From Legionella_C dresdenensis (GTDB lineage Bacteria > Pseudomonadota > Gammaproteobacteria > Legionellales > Legionellaceae), in assembly GCF_042649825.1 (NCBI RefSeq), contig NZ_JBHSAB010000004.1, positions 186,001 to 250,000 of the forward strand: a stretch of 64,000 nt of DNA. The letters run 5' to 3'. How positions within the stretch are numbered: position 1 is the stretch's first letter; every line of letters begins with the position of its first letter. Positions 17,482 to 25,189 of the stretch are shown here, piece by piece. The position numbers were made by a program, and so were the translations under genes. Under the pieces are notes generated by a model that was not told where the DNA came from, made no database searches, and saw nothing but the letters and a program-made list of their open reading frames with translations.

Positions 17482-17842
17482 TGCCTTCTCCTTATTTTTA
17501 TTGTTTGAGGCAACAACATTAATAAGTATAGCCGGTTTTAAAAAAATATCCTCCTGGCTTTTAGTTCCGTGCGGGAAAATTTGTCATCCCCGCGAAGGCG
17601 GGGATCCATCCCTCAAACAAGGTCAAGAGTCAACTTGAGAAATAGATTCCGGCCTTCGCGGGAATGACAAAATCCTTAACTTAATGGCAGTGATTACAGA
17701 ATGGTCCGTTACAAGAAGAATTATTGTAACAACTATTCATTTTATGACATTTTGGTTACTATAGGACAACTCGACCAAAATTAATCATGTTGTGTATAAG
17801 ATTCTGGCGAGCTTTATTTTTGTTGTTTTAGGAGAATTAACA
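17482..17842. other. 361-bp gene-free stretch
   Basis: It contains the hfq leader, one ~86-bp REPIN-like element (17583-17668), and ~170 AT-rich bases upstream of the CSVM protein gene. I see no further open frame or structured RNA. Confidence 0.6.
17583..17668. repeat. ~86-bp REPIN/MITE-like element, copy 2
   Basis: GTCATCCCCGCGAAGGCGGGG ... CCGGCCTTCGCGGGAATGAC with the shared spacer CTCAAACAAGGTCAAGAGTC. It is nearly identical to the copy at 1507. Confidence 0.85.
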
Positions 17843-19156
17843 ATGGTGTTGTCATACGAAGAAATAATGCAGGACCCTTATGAGAAATTGATCGCTACTG
17901 ATGGCGGTTTGGCCGAAAATGCTCCAGCTTTAGACGCGCTTGAACCTGCAAAACAAGATGCGCTGGCAGAAGAATTAGTAAAACAATGCTCTCACGCCAA
18001 TTTTCAGCAGTTACACGGAAAATTGAAGGCCGCAGCACCTTATGTAAATATCTATAGAGCTTTAGAAAATGCCTGTATAGTAAGGGCTCAAATTGCAGCT
18101 ATAAACGGTAGTGCCAAACATGTTGCTACTGCTGAGCAATTTGTAGCCAATATTAAGACAGAGGCTTTTCGTCAGTTCCCCGAGTTAGCGAAGCATTTTT
18201 TCGCCAAACATGAAGCTGAATATGCAGAAAATGTTGCAATGACGCTTGCTGACAATAAAGCAGCGCGCGCCGAATTAAAAAACGTTGCTAATGATACGTT
18301 TGCTGGCACTACATTTGGTACACGCCTGGCTCAGGCCACCAAAGCCAGCAAGCATGTGAATGCACTGCTGCAGGATAATCCAGAGAAAATAGTAAAGCGG
18401 AACAGTTTTACCGGTGAACTGGTTAATCTTTTCCCAAGATTGTTTGGTAAATTGAAGGGGCAAGAGCAGGCAATTGCTGGAAAGTTATCAGCAACAGAAG
18501 AAGCTAAAATAAAATTACAAACTATCACTGCTGCAATCGATGCCGAGGATCATGAAGAAGTAAAACAATCATTTGGTATTATGCATGCTGCATTGGTAAA
18601 ACGTTCCGGCAGTGAGGAAACGACAACAATTGGAGCAGATTCTGTTCCAGTAACAACAAGTACAGAACCCGCTGATAAACCAGCTTCTGAAACGACTATT
18701 TCAGAGCCAACTCCAGAAGCGGCTGCTGAGACAACATCTGCAACGCCTGCGTCAGAGACAGCTCCAGAAGCGGCTACTGAGACAACATCTGCAACGCCTG
18801 CGTCAGAGCCAGCTCCAGAAGCGGCTACTGAGACAACATCTGCAACGTCTGCGGCACAACCAGTTCCAGAAGCGGCTGCTGAGACAACATCTGCAACGCC
18901 TGCGGCAGCGCCAGCAGCGGCTGCTGAGACAACATCTGCAACGTCTGCGGCACAACCAGCTCCAGAAGCGGCTACTGAGACAGCATCTGCAACCTCTGCT
19001 CCTGCAACAACAGAGCTGCCTGCTGAGTCCAGTCCTGGAAATAATACGAACTCAATATTTGGCGCAGCTAACCCAACCAATCAAAAACGCTTGGGCAATC
19101 CGGGTCAGAAAACTGTTTGTGGTTTAAATCCGGGCAGTTCTTGCAGCGTTATGTAA
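17843..19156 (+). CDS. Unknown helical protein with 17-aa repeats and C-terminal CSVM
   Basis: The start at 17843 (AGGAG 8 bases upstream) gives 437 aa; an in-frame GTG at 17792 lacks such a site. Residues 1-265 are soluble, helical and Ala-rich. Residues ~290-390 are a low-complexity Pro/Glu/Ala/Thr tract built from about six tandem 17-aa units of the form PEAATETTSATxAxxPA (51-bp DNA repeats, one unit shortened). The last four residues are CSVM, preceded by NPGSS: a textbook eukaryotic CaaX box with Met at X, predicting farnesylation. There is no signal peptide or membrane segment. A helical head, flexible linker and lipidation tail suggest a secreted protein anchored to host membranes; this is inference. 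Confidence 0.8.
   Translation: MVLSYEEIMQDPYEKLIATDGGLAENAPALDALEPAKQDALAEELVKQCSHANFQQLHGKLKAAAPYVNIYRALENACIVRAQIAAINGSAKHVATAEQFVANIKTEAFRQFPELAKHFFAKHEAEYAENVAMTLADNKAARAELKNVANDTFAGTTFGTRLAQATKASKHVNALLQDNPEKIVKRNSFTGELVNLFPRLFGKLKGQEQAIAGKLSATEEAKIKLQTITAAIDAEDHEEVKQSFGIMHAALVKRSGSEETTTIGADSVPVTTSTEPADKPASETTISEPTPEAAAETTSATPASETAPEAATETTSATPASEPAPEAATETTSATSAAQPVPEAAAETTSATPAAAPAAAAETTSATSAAQPAPEAATETASATSAPATTELPAESSPGNNTNSIFGAANPTNQKRLGNPGQKTVCGLNPGSSCSVM
18713..19006. repeat. Tandem 51-bp coding repeats
   Basis: About six copies of a unit beginning CCAGAAGCGGCT(G/A)CTGAGAC and containing ACATCTGCAACG. The fifth copy lacks 6 bp. The copies stay in frame and are nearly identical at DNA level, so they probably expand and contract by slippage or recombination. 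Confidence 0.85.
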
Positions 19157-19168
19157 CATCCCTTTGGT

Positions 19169-19188
19169 GTTCCCGCGCAAGCGGGAAC
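19169..19188. terminator. Hairpin after the CSVM gene
   Basis: GTTCCCGCgcaaGCGGGAAC, an 8-bp GC-rich stem 12 bases after the stop codon, without a T-run. It is related to the REP palindrome and probably marks the 3' end of the preceding mRNA. Confidence 0.45.
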
Positions 19189-19301
19189 CTGCTTCCAATA
19201 TCCCTCCATTTTAGCAACTCCGCCAAAATCCTGGCCGCTTTTGAGATATTTCTTGGATGCCGACCAGCTTAACACGCTAGGCATTTTTTGGGCGAATTCT
19301 A

Positions 19302-19307
19302 TATACT
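19302..19307 (+). promoter_or_regulatory. Candidate promoter for the GGA-hairpin RNA
   Basis: TATACT at 19302-19307 with TAGGCA (4 of 6 to TTGACA) at 19278-19283, an 18-base spacer. It would start transcription near 19314, just before the hairpin array. Confidence 0.35.
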
Positions 19308-19313
19308 TTCAGC

Positions 19314-19415
19314 ATAAGGGATGACATGGAATGTCTGACAGGATGTCAATGCGCCATGGACCAGCACAGGATGTGCTCTGCTGCAAGGACGCAGCGGCTT
19401 TAAGCCCCAGGCTTA
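19314..19415 (+). ncRNA. Array of GGA-loop hairpins (CsrA-sponge-like)
   Basis: Within ~75 bases there are successive small stem-loops, each exposing GGA: GACA-TGGAA-TGTC (19323-19335), TGACA-GGA-TGTCA (19336-19348), an unpaired or weakly paired CATGGACC (19355-19362), AGCAC-AGGAT-GTGCT (19363-19377) and GCTGC-AAGGAC-GCAGC (19380-19395). A GGA-less hairpin TAAGCC-CCA-GGCTTA (19401-19415) closes the array. ACAGGATGT occurs twice and matches the high-affinity CsrA site (ACARGGAUGU). This is the architecture of CsrB/RsmY-type RNAs, though much shorter. It could also be a 3' UTR element of the CSVM gene or a dispersed repeat. There is no T-run terminator. Confidence 0.4.
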
Positions 19416-19419
19416 AATC

Positions 19420-19815
19420 CTAAGCAAACATTTTCCGAATTGCCTCAGGCAATTCAACCGATTTGCCCTGAGTATAATCAATCCATACAATTTTACTGGT
19501 GCCTTGCGCCATGAGTTGGCCATCCTGAAGCAAATCATGATCGACAATAAAGCTGGAGCGCCCCAGGCTGTGCATGGTACTGGTCAGGGTCAGCGTTGCT
19601 GGATAAACCACCGGTTTTAAAAACGTACACGCAATATGAATCACAACCGGACCGATATTTTGCTTCATATCAAGATTCTGGCTTGCCAGCCATTCAATCC
19701 GGGCTTCCTGAAAGTAATCAAAATAACGGGTATTATTAACATGCCCTAACGCATCCATATCACCCCAGGCAATTGCAAAGGTTTTTTCATGGATTTTGAT
19801 TTTCTGTTCGCTCAT
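19420..19815 (-). CDS. Acyl-CoA thioesterase, hotdog fold (YbgC/FadM-like)
   Basis: 131-aa 4-hydroxybenzoyl-CoA thioesterase family protein. The signature WGDMDALGHVNNTRYFDYFQEAR carries the catalytic Asp and the HVNN motif (cited here in part: DMDALGHVNNTRYF). It likely hydrolyses acyl-CoA thioesters; the chain-length preference cannot be read. It is the last gene of the midA-PTPS-priA operon, its ATG overlapping the priA stop by 4 bases (ATGA). Confidence 0.9.
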   Translation of the reverse strand: MSEQKIKIHEKTFAIAWGDMDALGHVNNTRYFDYFQEARIEWLASQNLDMKQNIGPVVIHIACTFLKPVVYPATLTLTSTMHSLGRSSFIVDHDLLQDGQLMAQGTSKIVWIDYTQGKSVELPEAIRKMFA

Positions 19816-21989
19816 GATAAGTCCTGTGGATCGACGTCAATATTCCATCGCACGCCATTAGTGTGTTTATTAATTGTTAACCACTGACGCAGCGCGGTCA
19901 ATGTCGATTGCAATAATTTTCGCGACGGCGCTTTAAGCAGTAACTGCATGCGATATAAATTGGCCTTACGCGCCAACGGAGCCGGGGCCGGGCCTAAAGT
20001 CTGGATAGTGTGGGTGTTTAAATACTGTTTCATTGCATGGAGCAATTGAAGGATTTTGTCCTGCTTGCGATCCTGCGCCCGGATCACGGCTAAATATTGA
20101 TACGGCGGCAGGGCTGCCAGTTGGCGGTTGGCAAGCAGAGATTCGGCAAAAGCATCATAGCCTTGACGAATCAGAATATTGAGCAAGGGGTGTTGCGGCA
20201 GATGAGTCTGAATTAATACCTGGCCAGCCTGCTCCGCCCGGCCGGCTCGGCCGGCAACCTGAGTTAACAATTGTCCCAGTTGTTCAATGGCGCGAAAATC
20301 CTGATTGTAAAAACCGGCATCGGCTTCAACGACTACAACCAGCGTTAACCGCGGAAAATGATGACCTTTGGCCAGCATTTGCGTGCCGACTATCAGCTGC
20401 ACTTTTTCCTGATTGATCATTTCCAGCCGGGTATCCAGTTCATGTTTGCCGCGAACTTCGTCGCGATCGACACGCATCATTGCGGTGGCGGGAAAGATTT
20501 GCTGCAGGTATTCGTGAATGCGCTGGGTGCCTGCTCCGACAGGTATCAGTTCCCGGCTGCGGCAACGCCGGCAATAGGTTGGAATTGCCTGATTTGAACC
20601 GCAATGATGACACATCAGGCTGCGGTTGTGGGTATGCAGGGTCAAATGACTGTCGCAGGCTTTACAATCAACCATCCAGCCGCATTGATGACATAATAAT
20701 ACCGGCGCAAAACCGCGGCGGTTAATAAAAACCAATACCTGATTATTCTGTTTCAAATGCTCATCAATCACCGCAATTGTCGCGGGCGCGAGCCCATGTT
20801 GAATGGGAGTATTACGTAAATCTACAACCTGATAAAATAAAGGCGTGGTGCTGATTGCCTTCTGATTAAGGCGCAATAAAGTGTATTTCTTCTGCTGGCA
20901 ATTATGAATGCTTTCCAGGCTTGGCGTGGCTGAACCGAGTATAATGGGAATATTGGCCTGATGAGCGCGAATCAAGGCACCGTCTCGGGCAGAATAACGC
21001 ACGCCGTCCATTTGTTTTAATGAACTGTCATGTTCTTCATCGATAACAATTAATCCCAACTCCGGCAAGGGGGTGAACAGCGCTGCACGAGTGCCGATTA
21101 CCAGCTTGACCTGATTGTCATGCGCCAACTTCCATGCCGCTGCCCGTTCCGTCTCATTGAGACTGGAGTGTAAAATTGCAATCGGCACGTTAAAACGGGC
21201 ATGAAAACGGGAACGTAATTGCGGCGTCAGCCCGATTTCCGGCACTAGCACCAGGACTTGTTTTTTGGCTGCCAGAACCTGGGCGATCACGTGCAGATAA
21301 ACTTCTGTTTTACCACTGCCGGTAACACCCTGCAGCATGAAGCAATGATAACTTCCTAACCGTTCGCTAATGGCTGTGACAGCCTGTTGTTGCTCCGCAT
21401 TTAATGCTAAGGGCGCCTGTTCGCCGCTGCCGCAATATGCCGCCAGATCCAGTTCCTGCCGACTGCAAATTAACTCCTGGGTTAACAGTGTGGTTAACAG
21501 CTTTTTGCCAAAGCCTGCTGCAACCAGCGTTTTTTCTGCAGCAGGCTGATGTTGATTGATATAATCAAGCAGGGCATGCTGCTTAAACGCCCGCGGATTG
21601 AGCTCTGCATGTGCGTTATCTGCCGGCATGGCCAATTGATACCAATGACTTACTGGTAAATCGGCATCAAGTCCCTGGCGCAATTTTTTTGGCAGGGCAA
21701 GCGGCAGTACTTCCGATAAAGGCGATTGATAATAGTCCGCAATCCATTGGCAAAACGTCAGCATTGCCGGGCTTATTAAAGGTGCGGCGTCAATTATGCT
21801 GCTTATGGATTTAAGCTGGATATTGGCCTGTTGTTTGCCGTAACCGACAACAATGCCCAGTTCGGTCCGTTTGCGAAACGGCACCCACACCCGGGCGCCG
21901 ATCACGGGTAACAAGCCTGCCGGCTCATAATCAAACCAGTCACGGCTGGTGTTGGGGATACAGACCTGAACAATATCCGTACCCGTCAT
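19812..21989 (-). CDS. priA: Primosomal protein N' (PriA helicase)
   Basis: 3'-5' superfamily 2 helicase that restarts collapsed replication forks and loads the primosome, 725 aa. The N-terminal DNA-binding domain is followed by the Walker A motif QGVTGSGKTEVYL (~residue 213), the DEEH box VIDEEHDSSLKQ (~315), GSATPS, and the two-zinc cysteine cluster (CHQCGW, CKAC, CHHCGS, CRRCRS, residues ~435-475). The helicase motif QVAGRAGRAEQAGQVL is present. A 1-base gap separates it from the upstream PTPS gene. Confidence 0.97.
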   Translation of the reverse strand: MTGTDIVQVCIPNTSRDWFDYEPAGLLPVIGARVWVPFRKRTELGIVVGYGKQQANIQLKSISSIIDAAPLISPAMLTFCQWIADYYQSPLSEVLPLALPKKLRQGLDADLPVSHWYQLAMPADNAHAELNPRAFKQHALLDYINQHQPAAEKTLVAAGFGKKLLTTLLTQELICSRQELDLAAYCGSGEQAPLALNAEQQQAVTAISERLGSYHCFMLQGVTGSGKTEVYLHVIAQVLAAKKQVLVLVPEIGLTPQLRSRFHARFNVPIAILHSSLNETERAAAWKLAHDNQVKLVIGTRAALFTPLPELGLIVIDEEHDSSLKQMDGVRYSARDGALIRAHQANIPIILGSATPSLESIHNCQQKKYTLLRLNQKAISTTPLFYQVVDLRNTPIQHGLAPATIAVIDEHLKQNNQVLVFINRRGFAPVLLCHQCGWMVDCKACDSHLTLHTHNRSLMCHHCGSNQAIPTYCRRCRSRELIPVGAGTQRIHEYLQQIFPATAMMRVDRDEVRGKHELDTRLEMINQEKVQLIVGTQMLAKGHHFPRLTLVVVVEADAGFYNQDFRAIEQLGQLLTQVAGRAGRAEQAGQVLIQTHLPQHPLLNILIRQGYDAFAESLLANRQLAALPPYQYLAVIRAQDRKQDKILQLLHAMKQYLNTHTIQTLGPAPAPLARKANLYRMQLLLKAPSRKLLQSTLTALRQWLTINKHTNGVRWNIDVDPQDLS

Positions 21990-21990
21990 G

Positions 21991-22485
21991 TCAGCTGCGC
22001 AGCCATTGATGGCTGGCTGATTGCCCGGGAGCAGAAAAAACTTTAATCACGATCTTTTCGATGCGATGACGATCCAGTTCTTCTTTATCCTTAATGAGTT
22101 CGTTAACAAACCAGCGTGATAATTCTTCAACTGTTATATTAGACAACGGCATCAAGGTGACGTCTTCCTTTAAAAACGGTATTTTCTTGTGGTTAAACGT
22201 AAAATAATAATATTCGTCATCTTCGCTTATCTGCATAAAGGGAGAAAACTCAGGCATCAGAAAAGTCTGGTTGAGTTGACGGCAGAGATTATGCACCCGG
22301 TGTTTATAATAACGGTAATCGAAGGTCATGCCATTCTCTTCCACCCAGGTAGTGAGCGCCAGATAAACGCCATACATATGGCCGTGGAGCGGTTCTCGCT
22401 CCGTTGCAGAAAAAATGGTGGTGTGACCGGCAGAAAATTTCATCGACTCCTTTTGCAATTCTACCGTAGTTAAATATCGGGTCAT
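21991..22485 (-). CDS. 6-pyruvoyl-tetrahydropterin synthase family protein (PTPS-III-like)
   Basis: COG0720 protein of 164 aa. Zinc-binding His residues are in FSAGHTT (~residue 21) and LHGHMYG (~residues 34-38). The QueD-type catalytic Cys of CxxxHGH is absent; instead the sequence reads EREPLHGHMY, with Glu three residues before the first His, as in the Plasmodium-type PTPS-III proteins as I recall them. PTPS-III enzymes act in folate synthesis, cleaving dihydroneopterin, rather than queuosine. It is longer than QueD (~120 aa), with an insertion around ISEDDEYYYF. It is cotranscribed with midA and priA. A QueD role cannot be excluded, since queC is also in the window. Confidence 0.75.
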   Translation of the reverse strand: MTRYLTTVELQKESMKFSAGHTTIFSATEREPLHGHMYGVYLALTTWVEENGMTFDYRYYKHRVHNLCRQLNQTFLMPEFSPFMQISEDDEYYYFTFNHKKIPFLKEDVTLMPLSNITVEELSRWFVNELIKDKEELDRHRIEKIVIKVFSAPGQSASHQWLRS

Positions 22486-22487
22486 GG

Positions 22488-23600
22488 TTACAAACTCGCT
22501 CTCTTATCGTATAGCTGAAACCCGGTTAAGGGTTTATTAAGGTTTTTGGTCAACGCGATTACTTTGAATAATTCGCCCATTTCGCTGGGATTGGTCAATT
22601 GTTTGACCGCCTGCTGCGCGTTAACACGTGCAGGTCCGTCTTCAATATCATCCAGTAAGCTTAACAAACCATTCGCCAATAAAAAAGCAGCCTGGTTAGT
22701 ATAGCCTGCCACATGCAATCCGGCAGCCTGGCCCGCTTCGGCCACATGGGTAAAATCGACATGGGCGGTAATATCCTGTTCGCCGATATGAAGCAATGGA
22801 TTAGTATGGGCCTGATGGCGATAATGACACATTAATGTGCCCTGGTTGCGATCCGGGTGATAATATTCATGCCGGGGAAAACCATAATCTATTAACAGGA
22901 TAGCCCCCTGATTAAGTATAGAGGCGCACTCCGCAATCCAGCCGTCAATAAACAGGTTGGCTTCTGAACAGTATGGCGAATAATCAGCGGGCAAGACCTT
23001 TTTTACATGGGCAAGCAATTGCTCATTCGCGCTCGGCTCAAAAATCTCAATGAGCTCATTTTGATCATTCAATGTAATATAACTTTCTGCAATGCCGTGC
23101 TCTGTCTGCAGGAAACGATGAACCGGCATTGCATCTAATACTTCATTGCCAATAATCACGCCATTTAATGGTTTTTCCGGCCAGCTATCAAGCCAGCTTA
23201 CCCTATTTGCCAGATGAGAGATTTCAGCTGTGATTAATTGCTGCTGACGCTGGCGCAAATTATCACTGACTTCAATGATCTGATACTGCTCAGGCAGGCA
23301 ATCAAGCTGCTCAAGCCGCCGCAATAAATCGACACATAAACGGCCGGAGCCCGCGCCAAATTCCAATAATACCGGTTTTTCCAGTCCGGCAAGCACTTCG
23401 CGGCATTGATTGGCCAGCGTATAGCCGAATAACGGGCCAAGCTCGGGTGCTGTAACAAAATCCCCATGCTTGCCGAATTTCAACAAACCACTGCTATAGT
23501 AACCATATTGCAAATCATATAATGCAAGCTGCATGAATTCAGCAAAATCAAGCCGCTGATATTGCCGGATGAGGCCGCGTAATCGTTCAAGTAAATTCAT
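22488..23600 (-). CDS. SAM-dependent methyltransferase, MidA/NDUFAF7 family
   Basis: COG1565 (DUF185) protein, 370 aa. Signatures: the N-terminal FMQLALYDLQYGYYSSG (family pattern FMxxALYxPxxGYY), HGDFVTAPELGPLFG (~45-59), and SAM motif LEFGAGSGRLCVDLL (~81-95). In mitochondria NDUFAF7 symmetrically methylates an Arg of a complex I subunit; the bacterial role is less clear. It is the first gene of the operon leading to PTPS, priA and the thioesterase, 2 bases from PTPS. Confidence 0.9.
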   Translation of the reverse strand: MNLLERLRGLIRQYQRLDFAEFMQLALYDLQYGYYSSGLLKFGKHGDFVTAPELGPLFGYTLANQCREVLAGLEKPVLLEFGAGSGRLCVDLLRRLEQLDCLPEQYQIIEVSDNLRQRQQQLITAEISHLANRVSWLDSWPEKPLNGVIIGNEVLDAMPVHRFLQTEHGIAESYITLNDQNELIEIFEPSANEQLLAHVKKVLPADYSPYCSEANLFIDGWIAECASILNQGAILLIDYGFPRHEYYHPDRNQGTLMCHYRHQAHTNPLLHIGEQDITAHVDFTHVAEAGQAAGLHVAGYTNQAAFLLANGLLSLLDDIEDGPARVNAQQAVKQLTNPSEMGELFKVIALTKNLNKPLTGFQLYDKRASL

Positions 23601-23814
23601 CGGACAGTTGGTTGAGAATAAAACAGGGAAAATACTCCGTTTTCATTCGGGAAACAAGAGTTAATTCATTGTCATTCCCGCGCAGGAACTATAAATTTCT
23701 TCGTGTAATGGCAATGAAGCCAAGCTTGTTCGTTGGCTATGGCTTGACTAAAGAGCGCAAAATCGTTACCATCATGCATGTTAATTTTTTAGGCAAAAAG
23801 CCTTATTGTTTGCT

Positions 23815-25089
23815 ATGTATCGTTTAACAAAATCTCAGAAGCATGATCTTTCTCTTGGCGGCAATACAGAAGCCGCTATTAATTTTATTTTTGAAACCTA
23901 CCCGGCAGATGGCGTTGATGACATCAAAAAAACCATCAATGGCGATGAAAAGCGTTATATAGGAAATCCATACCGGGTCCGGTTTAAAACCTTGTTAACC
24001 TCGTTTTTGGGTTTGCCTAACCGTCAGTTTGATAAAGAATCTGAGCCCGAGATTCTCAATAATTTTATGGGATGGAATCCGGGCCATAGCAGATGGAAAA
24101 ATATATTAACAGCGCTCTTTGCCATTCCATTAAATGTGGTGATAACACCATCACGGCTGGTTGTGAATCTGGTAAAAGCGGTAACAGAATTGGTACCCGG
24201 CTTAACCTATTTTGCCTTACAGGCATTATTGCTGCTCACTGAGTCGGCTGGAAAGGGTTTATCTCGATTGTTTGGAAAACCTGGCGAGATTATTGGCTAT
24301 GTGGTCTTAGGTTTGATCCAGCTATTATTATACGCTGCTATGGCAGTAACCTTGCTGGCTTACACTGTTGGTCAGGCTTTCACTTCACCTATTGAGTTTA
24401 TTCGCGGGATTTATGAGACGGTAAAAGGAAGCAATCTGGCTTATAAAGCTATATTTATGTTTGCGGCTGTTGGACTGGTTATGGCGGTATATGGTACGGC
24501 ATTCGCTTTTGCCTGGCCGGTGGTTGTTACCAAAATCCTGCCAGGGGCTATTGCCCAACTCCCACTGTTTGTGGCTACGCTGAATAACACCTTTACGACT
24601 GGTGCGATTGTCGGTTTTGCGGTTGCGACTGTCGGGCCTGTGCTTAATAAGCTTGTAACCGGTTTTACCTCCTGGTGGCATAAACCGCGTGCCGCGCAGC
24701 TGGAATCGGAAAAAGCGGAGCTGCGGGATGCGGAAACTGTTTTTGATCCTGCGCTTGCACCTGAACCTGGCCTTGAACACAACCTGTCGCCAGCTCCTGA
24801 ATGGCTATATTCTGAATCCCAAACACCCGGTAATGATGTCAGAATTGATATGCCTGAGCACTGGGAGCCTCCAGTATGTGCGCCGCAAACGGTGCAAGAG
24901 GCCAGTCATCATATCGATATGCCTGATAATGTATTCTCGCAGCCATTGAGCCCGCCGGTTCCCGGCGCTCAAAAAGCCGCAGAAGACTTCGTAGCGATTC
25001 CAATAGGCGGAAATAGCAACAGCTTCTATCATCACGCACCGGATGAGGCGCCTCTGGAGCAACCGACAAAAACTTGTGGAATCTTATAA
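23815..25089 (+). CDS. Unknown membrane protein with C-terminal CGIL
   Basis: 424 aa starting MYRLTKSQKHD; a TTG at 23806 could add 3 residues. Residues 1-95 are soluble, and four to five hydrophobic segments lie at ~97-120, ~128-147, ~158-187, ~210-232 and ~248-275. A long Pro/Glu/Ser-rich tail (~290-424) is probably disordered and cytosolic. There is an internal near-repeat of (R)IDMPEHWEPP and HIDMPDNVFSQP. The last four residues are CGIL, compatible with a CaaX box whose Leu at X favours geranylgeranylation, although the first 'a' is Gly. No family is recognised. It may be an effector-like protein; see findings. Confidence 0.75.
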   Translation: MYRLTKSQKHDLSLGGNTEAAINFIFETYPADGVDDIKKTINGDEKRYIGNPYRVRFKTLLTSFLGLPNRQFDKESEPEILNNFMGWNPGHSRWKNILTALFAIPLNVVITPSRLVVNLVKAVTELVPGLTYFALQALLLLTESAGKGLSRLFGKPGEIIGYVVLGLIQLLLYAAMAVTLLAYTVGQAFTSPIEFIRGIYETVKGSNLAYKAIFMFAAVGLVMAVYGTAFAFAWPVVVTKILPGAIAQLPLFVATLNNTFTTGAIVGFAVATVGPVLNKLVTGFTSWWHKPRAAQLESEKAELRDAETVFDPALAPEPGLEHNLSPAPEWLYSESQTPGNDVRIDMPEHWEPPVCAPQTVQEASHHIDMPDNVFSQPLSPPVPGAQKAAEDFVAIPIGGNSNSFYHHAPDEAPLEQPTKTCGIL

Positions 25090-25101
25090 TAAATGTAGCC
25101 T

Positions 25102-25160
25102 GTAGCCTGGGTGGAGGTCCGCAGGACCGTAACCCGGGTTCCACCGCGTTTCACCCAGGC
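25102..25160. repeat. Imperfect palindrome, CCTGGGTG...CACCCAGG
   Basis: GCCTGGGTGGAGGTCCGCAGG ... ACCGCGTTTCACCCAGGC forms a long interrupted hairpin after the CGIL gene. It is a relative of the element at 61596 (GTCCGGGTGAAACGAAGTG). Confidence 0.55.
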
Positions 25161-25189
25161 AACATTAATGACATCTTAAACAGGGATTC

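Noticed and set aside
18550..19080. Long Ala/Val/Ser-rich open frame on the minus strand opposite the CSVM gene
   Set aside because: It is the reverse reading of the 51-bp tandem repeats; no ribosome binding site and repetitive composition.
24385..24782. Overlapping minus-strand frames inside the CGIL gene
   Set aside because: No ribosome binding sites; codon shadows of hydrophobic segments in the plus-strand gene.
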